Positions 44,981 to 55,725 of a stretch of DNA of 64,000 nt are shown here, piece after piece; position 1 is the first letter of the stretch, and the number at the start of each line of letters is the position of its first letter. Source of the stretch: Bombardia bombarda. Lineage: Eukaryota; Ascomycota; Sordariomycetes; Sordariales; Lasiosphaeriaceae. Under the pieces are notes generated by a model. The model had not been told where the DNA came from. It searched no databases and was given only the letters and a program-made list of their open reading frames with translations. The position numbers and the translations under genes were made by a program. Location: positions 9,261,001 to 9,325,000 of the forward strand of contig JAULSR010000001.1 of NCBI GenBank assembly GCA_030512295.1. The letters run 5' to 3'.

Positions 44981-47347
44981 ATGTTGAAGATGGCACCTCC
45001 TAGGGTCCTGATCATAGCCGGCTCGGACAGTTCGGGTGGAGCGTTCGTTAAAAGTCTCTCTTATTAGTCGCGACCCTTTTCAAGTCTATTTACCACCCCC
45101 TTAGACCAAAATCCAAGATAGGACTTGCGTGCATGTAAACAAACAAATGGCTTACACATCAAATATAGGGGCCTTGAGGCCGACCAAAAGGTCATGGCCG
45201 CCCACGGCTGCTACGCCATGACGGCCACCACCGCCCTAACCGCTCAAAACACCGCGGGCGTCTACGATATCCACCATGTCCCGGCTGAGTTTCTGCGAAA
45301 GCAGATTGATGCCTGCGTTGAGGACATTGGTGTTGATGTGGTCAAGACGGGTGAGTTGTGCTCGCCCCCTGAATTGACCGTGTTTATACCAAGGAGATGC
45401 CACCCGCTGACATAATGTGATCATCGATCATATAAAGGCATGTTGGCATCGGCTGGCACCATCGAGACAGTCGTGCAGGCGCTCGAGGACCACGGCGTCA
45501 AGACAGTTGTTGTTGATCCTGTAAGCCATCTACTGACAAAGAGAGAACTCATTTTGATAGCTTCTTCCTCCCTCCTCCTCCTCCCCCTTTATCACCATCC
45601 ACCAACAAGCAACACAGGTCATGGTAGCAACAACAGGCGCCCAGCTCCTCCCGTCCGCCGCCCTGCGGAGCCTGCGCACCCGCCTGCTGCCCAAGGCGAC
45701 CATGCTGACGCCCAACATCCCCGAAGCGCGCCTGCTGCTTGCCGACGGCGGGGTCGGCCACATCCCCATCGAGCAGGCGGACGATCTCGAGACCATCGCG
45801 CGCGTGCTGCACGCGTTTGGTTCGGAATGGGTGCTGGTCAAGGGCGGGCATTGCCCGTTTCGTAGGGATGGCGTGCTGGCTAAGACGGATGAGGAGAAGG
45901 AGATTGTGGTGAATGTGCTGGTTGGTGGTGGGAGGGGGGAGGAGGAGGTGACGGTGGTGAGGATTGAGATGCCGTATCAGGATTCGAGGAACACGCATGG
46001 GACGGGGTGTTCCTTGGCTTGTGAGTTTCTGAATGCTTTTTGGACCCCTTTAGGTTTCCCTGAAAACTAACCAACCGGAACACATAGCGGCAATTGCGGC
46101 AAACCTCGCAAACGGAATCGGCGTTGCCAGGGCTGTCAAGGCCGCCTGCAGATATGTCGATGTCGGTATCAGCACGGCGCCTGGCCTGGGCAAGGGGAAT
46201 GGGCCACTCAACCATTTCCATTCTGTTCACGTCATGCCCTTCTCGCCGTACGTCAGCCGCCTTTTGCTCAAATTCTATTCGGTTACTGATATATACCCAT
46301 TCTTCTTCTCAGGGGTCACTTTGTTGATTACCTCTTGGAGAGGCCGGATGTGGCACCCGTCTGGGAGCGTTTCGTAAACCATCCGTTTGTCCTGGCCATG
46401 GGAGACGGGACCCTACCGCTCGAGTCGTTCAAAGGCTATTTGATGCAGGATTATGTGTATCTTGTATGTTGTCTCCGCATCTGCAGGAACCGTTTGATGA
46501 TATTGATTTCTGATATAGGTGCATTTCGCCCGAGCAAACGCTCTGGCGGCTTACAAGGCCAAACATATGAAAGATATCGCTGCTGTACGTTACTGCATGC
46601 TTTCCCTCATGAGCTCAGAGTCTCTAACAAGAATTAGTCAGCTGAAATAGTAACTCATATCTTTCGGGAGATGGACCTCCATGTGCAGTACTGCAAGGGC
46701 TTTGGCATTTCCAAGGACCAGATGGAGGATACGGAAGAGAAGGAGGGCAAGCAGACATCCCGCCGTCCCCTATATACCGAGCTTCGCTGACTGACACTTG
46801 CCAACTCGAGCAGCATGCACCGCCTATACTAGGTAGGTACCTCCCACAGCCCTTGAAATATTGGGTTCTCTTAACTAACACACCATAGATATGTCCTCGA
46901 CATTGGACAATCAGAGGACTGGATCGCTCTTCAGGTAGCCATGGCACCGTGCCTCTTGGGGTACGGTGTCATCGCGAAGCAGCTCCATGCCGATTCGCGA
47001 TCTAAACGAGAGGGCAACGCGTTCTGGACGTGGATCGAGAACTACGTGGCCGAAGACTACGTCGCAGCCATCAAGACAGGCTCGGGTGAGATTCAGCTGC
47101 CCGCAAATGTTGTAATGCAACAAATAGCTGACGAGATATGACATAACAGAGCTCCTGGAGAGGCATGCGCTCCTTCAGAGTCCCGCGCGGATAGAAGAGT
47201 TGGTCAAGATTTTTATCCACGCAACAAAGGTCAGTCCCAGCATTCGAATAGCTGCCCATCGGTCTGTGCGCGTTGCGAAGATGACACTGACACACCATCC
47301 TGACACAGATGGAGATTGGGTTCTGGGAGATGTACAGCTCGAGTTGA
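44981..47347 (+). CDS. thi20: Bifunctional hydroxymethylpyrimidine (phosphate) kinase / TENA thiaminase II (Thi20-type)
   Basis: Thiamine biosynthesis and salvage: phosphorylates HMP and HMP-P, and the TENA domain recycles pyrimidines. Twelve exons: 44981-45042, 45169-45350, 45438-45520, 45618-46020, 46088-46247, 46313-46463, 46519-46584, 46638-46746, 46814-46832, 46889-47085, 47150-47229, 47309-47347; 516 aa with all phases consistent. The kinase domain opens VLIIAGSDSSGGAG and includes DPVMVATTG, LTPNIPEA, LVKGGH and the anion hole NTHGTGCSLASAIA. The TENA domain starts near FVNHPFVLAMGDG, with KGYLMQDYVYL, ACTAYTRYVLDIG and the terminal GFWEMYSSS. Intron 8 (46747-46813) has a GC donor (G|GCAAGC) and is the only splice that keeps the conserved ACTAYTRYVL frame. 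Exon 9 is only 19 nt. Confidence 0.92.
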
Positions 47348-48574
47348 GCTCGTAAATAGATCTGACGTTGCGTCTAGGCAGACCGATTCATGGCTGTATA
47401 TTCGGTGGACGGCACTCCTTCATTGCCCATGCTTCGAGGAAAGAGCCCAACAGGATCGACAGGCGGTGACATGAACTGGAAGTGGGATAAACTTAGAAGA
47501 TACCACCACTCACCTAGAAGGATAAAAGCACAAAACGGAGATGCGGTTTCAATAAACTTTAGATGGTCAGATGCAACAATGGGCAATCAGGCCATGGTTG
47601 TTGTTTTAGTCCATCGAATGAATCATGATAGTGCAATCAACAAGGGCCCCTCGCACGCTTCAACCGAGGCTCGATGTCTGAGCAAAACGGATTTGACTTT
47701 CAAAAGACAAACTCTGCTCATCATAGAATGCCTTGCTAGATTAATGGATATTTTGGATCAGTATACCGTCAAGCAGGCACTTGCCCGTCGGTGTCTTGCT
47801 CTCCATATCTATCGTCGCAGGTTGACCTTCCAGGTTGGCTTGAGAACGGAGCAAGGGAAGGAGACTAGAAATCTTTTTAGTGGGGCCGAGCTAGGGAGCC
47901 ATGTCCTTCGACTCAGGGCTTGGCAGGCATTACCTTCTGGTACATGTACAGGGAAACGAAGTCACCTGACTCACTTCCAAGCCAAGCCATTTTCGGCCGC
48001 CAGCCACTACGAGCAGGCTGATGCCCGCAATATCAGGCGCAACTTCTTTATCTCGCTCATCTTTGTACCATTGGTCCAAATCCAGACCGCCCCAGCGCCC
48101 CTCCTGCTGCTCCCTCCACTGCCAGTCCCTACCGAATGCCGCCTGCAGCAGGGGGGGGGAAAAACTAAATTTTTTTAGACCCAAAACGCGCCGCAGGCCT
48201 AACAGTAAAAAAAACTTAGTTCCTGGGGGGCGGCGACTCTGCTAGATCCCTTCCCTGCCAATTTTTTCCCTCCCTATCCATCCTGCCTGGCAAAAAAAAA
48301 ACTTTTTTTTCGCCATCAACGACCAAAACTCTTTCCCATCCTCACCTTTTTCTCTCCCTACCTTCCACCCCCAATCACTCATCGCAAGGTCTCTCCCAAC
48401 CGCTCATTTCTAATCGAGTTTGAGGCCCATTTGAACCCGCTGAATCAACCTAGCTTTGATTCGCGTCTCGCCTCGCTCGCATTACCCAAACCACTCTTTT
48501 TGCTCATCAACTCATCGAGCTTTTTTTGAACTGAAGCTCCTCGGACTACTACAGACATCACCCTAATCGCAAAT
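47348..48574. other. Gap before DBP2 with ambiguous ORFs
   Basis: 1.2 kb upstream of DBP2. A 262-codon plus-strand ORF (47390-48178) has no domain and ends in low-complexity residues. On the minus strand, 47930-48184 reads a Trp-rich, acidic segment (DWQWREQQEGRWGG, DLDQWYKDERDKEVAPD) ending near a GTGAGT donor, which looks more protein-like. Neither is strong enough to call. The last 330 bp are CT-rich DBP2 leader and promoter. Confidence 0.5.
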
Positions 48575-51083
48575 ATGTCTTCTTACGGAGGCGGAGGTGG
48601 TGGTTACGGTGGCGGCTCCCGCGGCGGAGGCGGCGGCGGATACTCGAACGGATATGATCGCAATGGCGGAGGTGGTGGTGGTGGTGGCTACGGCGGCGGC
48701 GGCGGCGGTGGTGGTGGTTACGGGTATGTTTCTCTCTCATCATTCTTTCACTGGCTCCTTGACGGTCGGTTCGTGATTCGCGAGTGCGTTTGCACGATTG
48801 CTTCCGAACCCGCCGTCACCTCGCATCCATTTTACAGTCTAGCTAACGCGCATTCATTACAGCGGCGGCTCCAACGGCTACTCCGGCGGTGGTGGTGGAG
48901 GATACGGAGGCGGCGGCGGTGGCGGCTTCGGTGGTGGCGGCGGTGGTGATCGCATGTCCAACCTCGGAGCTGGTCTGCAGAAGCAGGACTGGGACATGGG
49001 CTCCCTTCCCAAGTTCGAGAAGTCTTTCTACCAGGAGCACACCAACGTCTCCAGCCGCTCCCCCGCTGAGGTTGAGAAGTTCCGTGCAGACCACGCCATG
49101 ACGGTCGCCGGCTCCAACATCCCCAGACCCGTCGAGACCTTCGATGAGGCTGGTTTCCCAAGATACGTTATGGATGAGGTCAAGGCCCAGGGCTTCCCCG
49201 CCCCTACTGCCATTCAGTCTCAGGGCTGGCCCATGGCTCTTAGCGGACGCGATGTCGTCGGTATTGCCGAGACCGGTTCCGGAAAGACGCTTACCTACTG
49301 CTTGCCCGCCATTGTCCACATCAACGCCCAGCCCCTCCTCTCCCCTGGCGATGGACCCATCGTGCTGGTTCTTGCTCCCACAAGAGAGCTGGCTGTTCAG
49401 ATTCAGCAGGAGATCACAAAGTTCGGCAAGTCGTCGCGCATCCGCAACACCTGCGTGTATGGTGGTGTCCCCAAGGGCCCCCAAATCCGCGATCTGTCTC
49501 GCGGTGTCGAGGTTGTCATTGCCACACCCGGTCGTCTGATTGACATGCTCGAGTCTGGCAAGACCAACCTTCGCCGCGTCACCTACCTCGTCCTTGATGA
49601 GGCTGATCGCATGTTGGACATGGGTTTCGAGCCCCAAATCCGCAAGATCATTGGCCAGATTCGCCCTGACCGTCAAACCCTCATGTGGTCCGCTACGTGG
49701 CCCAAGGAGGTTCGCGCCATGGCTGCCGATTTCTTGCACGACATGATCCAGGTCAACATCGGCTCCATGGAGCTGGCTGCCAACCATCGTATCACTCAGA
49801 TCGTTGAGGTTGTCAGCGAGTCGGAGAAGCGTGACAAGATGATCAAGCATCTTGAGAAGGTTATGGAGGGCAAGGATAATGCTAACAAGATCCTCATCTT
49901 CACGGGCACCAAGCGTGTTGCTGATGAGATCACCCGCTTCCTGCGCCAGGATGGCTGGCCCGCGCTTTGTAAGTCTTTTACCCACGAATGGCTATGGAAT
50001 TCAAGTGTCCCTTTACTAACATCATCACAGCCATTCACGGTGACAAGCAGCAGAACGAGCGTGATTGGGTCTTGGATCAGTTCAAGACTGGTAAGAGCCC
50101 AATCATGGTTGCCACAGACGTCGCGTCCCGTGGTATCGGTATGTATTTTCCCACCTCCAACTCCCCTCCCCCATCTTGGGCGACTTCCAGCATATATGCG
50201 TGCTGTGCTTTACTCTTCTGTCTAGGGGCTCTCTTGATTGCGCGAACTTGCCTGACCTCGTGTCTGCATGGTCTCCTTGTATGGAGTCTTGGTTTCGTGA
50301 CGTAGCAGAAACATTCGTTTGGCTGTGCTACGCCCGTGATTCTTCTCTTGTACCGTTTCTCATGCCGTGGTACAAGCGTGGAGTAGGCATCTCTTGACCT
50401 TGATCAAGCTTGTCTCCAAGATTCCCAAGGCCTGAGGACCTGGAGCCTTGGATCTTCCATCGGCATATTCTTCGCAACGGACAGCCCATCTGCCATGGAG
50501 AGAAGTACTACCAAAGGATCACAGAACATACTTAGATATCCGTGCCATCCGCCATCCGTTCATGCTGGAACGTTTGCTATACCAAAAATCTTGCTATCGC
50601 TAACCCTTTCCTTACTCAAGATGTGCGCAACATTACTCACGTGCTCAACTATGACTACCCCAACAATTCCGAGGATTACATCCACAGAATTGGTAGAACT
50701 GGTCGTGCCGGCCAGACCGGTACTGCCATCACGCTGTTCACCACTGATAGTATGTCACCCCCTATCCTCCAGATACCAGTCTGATCAGTATAACTAACTC
50801 TCAAACCACAGATGCTAAGCAGGCGCGCGATCTTGTGAACGTCCTCCAAGAAGCTAAGCAGCAGATTGACCCTAGACTTGCTGAGATGGCTCGCTATGGT
50901 GGCGGTGGCGGCGGTGGCCGCTACGGTGGTTACCGCGGTGGCCGTGGTGGTGGCCGCGGCGGTGGTGGTAAGCTTTCCCCTATCTGCGAAACGCTATCGC
51001 TTCCTGACCGCTTCCCAACAGGGCGATCGGGCGGATATTCTGACGGAGCTAACGCCTTCCCCCTAGGCAACCGTCGTTGGTAG
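48575..51083 (+). CDS. dbp2: ATP-dependent RNA helicase DBP2 (DDX5/p68 family)
   Basis: DEAD-box helicase that remodels RNA in transcription, mRNP assembly, decay and ribosome biogenesis. Six exons: 48575-48723, 48863-49968, 50031-50138, 50621-50749, 50812-50967, 51022-51083; 569 aa. The N-terminus is almost pure Gly/Tyr/Ser. Motifs in order: Q motif FPAPTAIQSQGWP, AETGSGKT (185-192), PTRELAVQ, DEAD (295-298), SAT, LIFTGTKR, ATDVASRGID and HRIGRTGRAG. The C-terminus is RGG-rich and ends PLGNRRW. Intron 3 (50139-50620, 482 nt) splits the codon after ASRGI, far longer than its neighbours and with two strong hairpins; yeast DBP2 also has an exceptional intron in its helicase-C region. The last intron (54 nt) is a multiple of three without a stop, so retention would insert 18 residues in frame. 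Confidence 0.96.
50347..50376 (+). other. Hairpin A inside DBP2 intron 3
   Basis: CTTGTACC (50347-50354) and GGTACAAG (50369-50376) are perfectly complementary, 8 bp with a 14-nt loop. Confidence 0.65.
50418..50456 (+). other. Hairpin B inside DBP2 intron 3
   Basis: AAGAT-tc-CCAAGGC (50418-50431) pairs with GCCTTGG-ATCTT (50445-50456): 12 bp with a 2-nt bulge and a 13-nt loop. It lies about 165 nt upstream of the 3' splice site. Confidence 0.65.
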
Positions 51084-52393
51084 ACAATAAAAACAGCTCT
51101 CGGATTCAGTGCCGTCATGGTGGCATTGTAGTCACATTCATGACTGGGCTTCAACGATAGCACATCCGACCTCGGACATCATCATGGCGTTTAATGTAGA
51201 GTGGGGTTCAGTCTAGAGGTTGGTTCATATTGCTATAGACGCTCACCAACCGTGTCGCGTTGCTTTACCGTAAGATTGATTTGGGGTGTGGCTTTTTCTT
51301 TTGTTCTTCTTTTTCTTATGTCTTTGCGGATTTTATTATGGATATGGAGGAAGGAATACCTCCCGGGGAAGTTGCTCATCAGGACTACCTGCCCCTCAGG
51401 TACATATGGGGACGATCAAGTTATTCAGCTTGAGCTGCAGCGATATCAGCCGGCCTCACCAGTAGGCATAGTCGAGTGCTTTTTTTAATGGGCTCGGCAA
51501 CATGCTTTCGATGACGGAGGCTAGTCAGGGATTGGCGGTTTTATTCAGTCATCCATACTACTCGCTCATGATCTCGAGGTAGCCTTCCGGTTGCAGTCTT
51601 CTATTTGTACATTACAGTAGGAATAAGAGGGAGAGGCACAGAGATTAACTCGCTGCTTCGCTCGAGATCTGATAGCAATGAACTATTTTTACACATTAAA
51701 TGATGGGTCTTGTGATTGTGACTCTGTCATGTACGTGAAGTGAGTACACTAAAACCTTCTAGGAACATTGAGTTCTAGGAGTGTACTAACTACAACGCAG
51801 TCTCAAAGTACCTGGGTATGACTGGGCATAATCACGGGAACAGTATCGTAAGTGTGCGTTGTACTTGATAGATCACCACTTACACAAAATGTGTATGATT
51901 GTGGCATAATTATACTGGGTCAACCAACGGGACCCATACAGTCTATACCAGTGACAAACCTATGAACTACCCAATTGTGGGAGTATTTCTTCTTGGCGAA
52001 CTCTTCGCTTCGTGTGATGATGACCGTAATCATCATTGTATGTTTACTCAATCCCTAGTAAGGAAGCGACAAATGCATCCAGCTTGCCTAGATTACTACA
52101 TTGTGGACACCCGATACAAATTGTATCTGTAGGAAATAAACATTTGTAAAGATGCTGTCACGTTGTCGTTATTAGCAAACACAAATACAAGAAACATGGG
52201 GTAAAGAAAGTGTCAGTCGTGATGAATAGCGACAGATCTAGATATACACCCAGCAAGGTGTGGCACAACATGAGAGTACAGGATAATGAAATAATAACAT
52301 CCAAAACCAATATCACGAGGACAACAACAAAAAAAAAACCCCAACCACAATGATCACTTGGACTTGGATCAAAGTCAAATGAGCAAAAGAGAA
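51084..52393. other. Gap between DBP2 and tRNA-Gln
   Basis: 1.3 kb without a supported gene; it holds the DBP2 3' flank and AT-rich DNA. A 77-codon ORF at 51899-52132 has no features. Confidence 0.6.
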
Positions 52394-52465
52394 AGGTCCT
52401 ACCCGGAATCGAACCGGGGTTACCGGAATCAGAATCCGATGTGATAACCGCTACACTATAAGACC
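52394..52465 (-). tRNA. tRNA-Gln (anticodon CUG)
   Basis: On the minus strand the gene starts GGTCTTATAGTGTAG and ends with the T-arm GGTTCGATTCC followed by the 3' acceptor strand TAGGACC. The acceptor stem GGTCTTA/TAGGACC pairs over 7 bp with one G-T pair. The anticodon loop TTCTGAT gives CTG, decoding CAG. No intron is present. A-box and B-box sequences are intact, and a TTTC followed by TTTT downstream suits Pol III termination. Confidence 0.95.
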
Positions 52466-53239
52466 GATTGGGGGACCTTGTTTGAATGAGAGGATCTCAT
52501 TTGCTGGCTTTGCTCGATGACGATTCGCAGAGTTTATTCGGTACATAAAGGGAAAGAAAGAAGTGCGTGTGTGGGAGTGGATTTGAGAGTTTTTGTGTGG
52601 GTGGCTCGTTGATAAACCCCACTTCAGAGGGTTGTGTGGGGTGGGACCGTGAGACTCAGTGGGGTGGTTGTATCGGGAGGATAACTCCTTTCTCGGTAGG
52701 ACAGGGTAAGGAGTAAGGACTGGTTGATTGTTGTGGTTGGTGCGGTATGCCTGGACTTGAGTAGGGTTTAGGGAGCAGTTGCTATTGAAGTTTGAGAAAC
52801 TTGATTATGTGAAGTACGTCTGCTCCAACTGATCTGGAGATAGTATGATCGATCTAGTCTGATAGTACTAGTGGTTGGAAGCTCAATGGCAATGATACGA
52901 GGTAACATATCTTATCTCAGAGAATAAACTATTTTACTCAGCACATCTACATATAGCTCTTCCTCCGCATCTTACAGTCTCTGATATGTGGTTGACACGG
53001 CCTGGTTACATCTCATCTTGGAGCCTCGCGGCATTATGTTGCAGATGCTTCGTTGCGAGCTGGTATATTTCCTTTAATGTGCCCCCATTTTTTTAAGGTC
53101 TCTATCTACAGTCTCTATCAATGGATTTTATGAATGCCACTTAAGTAGCCCCTCTCAACAGGAGGCCATGTCAAGACGGTACATATATCACGTTATCGTG
53201 CGTCTTGCTGTAGCACAAGCCCAAAATATGCCGTACCCC
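52466..53239. other. Gap between tRNA-Gln and the Asteroid-like gene
   Basis: 774 bp, mostly AT-rich, with no supported gene; it contains the 5' flank of the tRNA and the 3' flank of the Asteroid-like gene. Confidence 0.65.
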
Positions 53240-55182
53240 TTATTCCTCAACATCAAGTATGTAGTACGGGTTACGGGAACTGCTGCCAGTTTTACCTCCC
53301 AGACTGACGACCCGGCTGTCATCATGCGATGTCTTCTGTCTCTTATTTCGCTTCTTCGACTTTGGAGACGTCTCCAGCTCGGTCGACTCTGTCTTGGGCT
53401 GTAAACTCCGTATATAATGAGGCAATACAGCGGCCAAGCATGCCAAGCCACCTGCTTCGTTCACACGCCGAAGCATGCCCTCAAAGTTCCGCGGGGAGGG
53501 GAATTCGGACAGAGAAGGCAGCAGCGATATCGAGCGGGCTAGTTTCGACACGCTCGCCGCTACATCTCCCGTGTGCCGTAACGTGAAATCAAGCATCTGC
53601 TTCAGCATTCGGAGCGAATAATACGTTGCCTGTGCTTGCGCGAGGAAGTGAAGCGAGTCCCATGAGTACGGGTCGAACTTCTTTGCAGCTTCTTGGCTGA
53701 GCAGCTCAACGCCGAGAGGCCGGCTTGTCTTGCCTTGTCCCATGGTGAGAATGATGTCTTGGTAGATGGAGAGGTTCATCCAGACGGTCTCGGGCGCGGG
53801 CGTGACGCTCGTCTCTACTTTTGACAAGACGTCCAAGAGTGCCGTTGCTTCGGCATCGATGGAAGACGGCGGCGGAACCTCGACGCGTACTCCTGCCGAT
53901 AGAGATTGCAGCCTCCTGAATTCGGATACGGAGTGTATCACGGTCACATCCTGGGTGGACTGCTGTAAGAGGCTGTATGCGAGCTGTCTGATGCGCTTGC
54001 TTGATTCCCAGGCACTTGTCCGAGAAGGGGAATCGAGTAGGAATGGAAGATACATGGCGAGCTCGCCGTCTTGGGGTCTTGATGTGTTTGATGTTTTTGT
54101 AGGACTCGGCGCTTTTTTGGCGCTTGATCCGAACACGTGTTGGAGAGCAATCTCTGATATTCGTGGGTCCATACCCAGGTCGTCTTCGACCTCTATGTTG
54201 GTCGCTACTTCTGGAGTTAAGTACTGCTTGATAAACTCGGAATAGTCGTAAGGGAACTTGGCGATGCCAGTCTCTTTCCTGCATCTTTCGAGTGCTTGAT
54301 CCAACGAGATGTGGGGATCCATAATAAGCTCAAAAGCGAGGTTCAGGAGCCCGTCGTCAGGCTTGATGGCTAGACTTTTGCAAATATCAGACGTGCGGTA
54401 CTGGAGTGCAGTGAGCACCACCGACTCAGAGTCCACATCAATGTCACCGAAAAATATGACGCTGCCGTCGGGCCCAAGCTGGTGGACGAGGAGATCCGAG
54501 TCGGATGTGAGTACAGCTCCGCCGTGTAAGCGGACGTGGTGAGCACAGAATCCATCGGCTTCGCCAGGCACGACTTTGGTCAAAGGGCCGTATTGGGAAG
54601 ACCGTCTCAGGGCGTCGATGACGGCGGGCACAAGAAAGGGCGGAGGGGGCGGCTTCTTGCTAGCCTCACCTCCCCATGCTGTCGGAAACAAGTCGACGGG
54701 GGGTGGCGCCGTCTCGGCGACATGAGGCCGCTCCTGCGGAACATTGGTCAGGAATGCCTTGTGGTAATTGCACAGGTCCCGAGATACTTTCATGACCCGT
54801 TGGACCCTCTCGGGCTGTTTTGACTTGGGTAGGAAGCCGTCAAAAAAGATGGCGGTGCTTTGAGAGAAAACGAATCAGCTTCAAGACATCATCTCTAAGA
54901 CGGACTGACAAGTAATGGCGGCAGAGTCTTTTTACACAGGGAGGCCACTTACACAAGGAGCCCACAGGCCTGGATTTGGTCAAGCCATGCAATTGCAGTT
55001 TGTCCAAGCAGCTCATATGCCGGCTGCTCGAATGGGCTGGATCTTAGTGATTTTCGTTGACAAAGATTGAGAACATGGTAGGCGAGTGCTGGGCCGTCGA
55101 GAGCTACGGATACACTTCCGGGCGTGACGATGCCTCTTTGCGCATACGGCTCCAGATGTCTCTTGAAATGAGGGATGCCCAT
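53240..55182 (-). CDS. Asteroid/XPG-like domain protein
   Basis: A member of the Asteroid branch of the XPG/FEN nuclease superfamily; the function of fungal members is poorly known. Exons 55182-54953 and 54857-53240 (95-nt intron, phase 2) give 615 aa. The N-terminal XPG_N-like block is MGIPHFKRHLEPYA and SVALDGPALAYHVL, joined across the intron to GLLVTAIFFDGFLPKSK. The internal block is PGEADGFCAHHVRLHGGAVLTSDSDLLVH, matching the XPG_I acidic pocket E-A-D...D-S-D. A long helical C-terminal region follows, ending in a basic segment (KSKKRNKRQK) that could be a nuclear signal. Several acidic residues of the nuclease site are kept, so catalysis is possible but unproven. It is divergent from the PRPP synthetase gene, 543 bp apart. 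Confidence 0.82.
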
Positions 55183-55725
55183 CCTGATTTAAATGTGCAC
55201 ACGCTCGTCGGAAGTTTAAGGCAGGCAGGCAGGCGGGTTTGTGGTGTTGAACATTTCGTCCAGAATTACAGACACAGTGGGGGTTTGCCCCTCTGTTGAG
55301 TCTGCCTCTGGGTCGTTTACCCGATATGTATTGAGTATTCTGCGTTCTACCTTGACTCTCTGGATGCATACCAGGATGACGACGAATTGATCGTGCCATT
55401 GGCCACCATAAAATATCAAGGGAAAGTCCTCTGTCCACTGCTGCAGCTCCAGTGGGCGTAGCTTCCGAAAGTTGTAAGGCAACTGACTCTGCTTGGTTTC
55501 CGCTCGTTTTCGTGACCCACATGTGCTGCAGCCTGCAGGCAAGGTCCCGCCTACCAGGCCCCCCGTTCGCCCGTTCTTTTTTCTCCCCTCCTGGCTGGGT
55601 CCACTTGCTCTTCTTTAGCTCCAGCCATTCCCCATTTCAACTGAAAATAAAAATTCAAAAGGATTTCCCCCCACAGCTCAACTTCTCCCTTCTCCCTTGA
55701 GCAACCCTCCCCTCTTGCAACAAGC
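55183..55725. promoter_or_regulatory. Divergent promoter, Asteroid-like / PRPP synthetase
   Basis: 543 bp between divergent start codons. CT-rich leader precedes the PRPP synthetase ATG. No specific site is assigned. Confidence 0.55.

Noticed and set aside
44700..45170. TPP riboswitch near the thiamine gene
   Set aside because: Upstream DNA and first intron were checked by eye for the conserved cores and none were found.
48843..49985. 380-codon ORF on the minus strand
   Set aside because: It is antisense to the DBP2 helicase core and results from codon bias of that gene.
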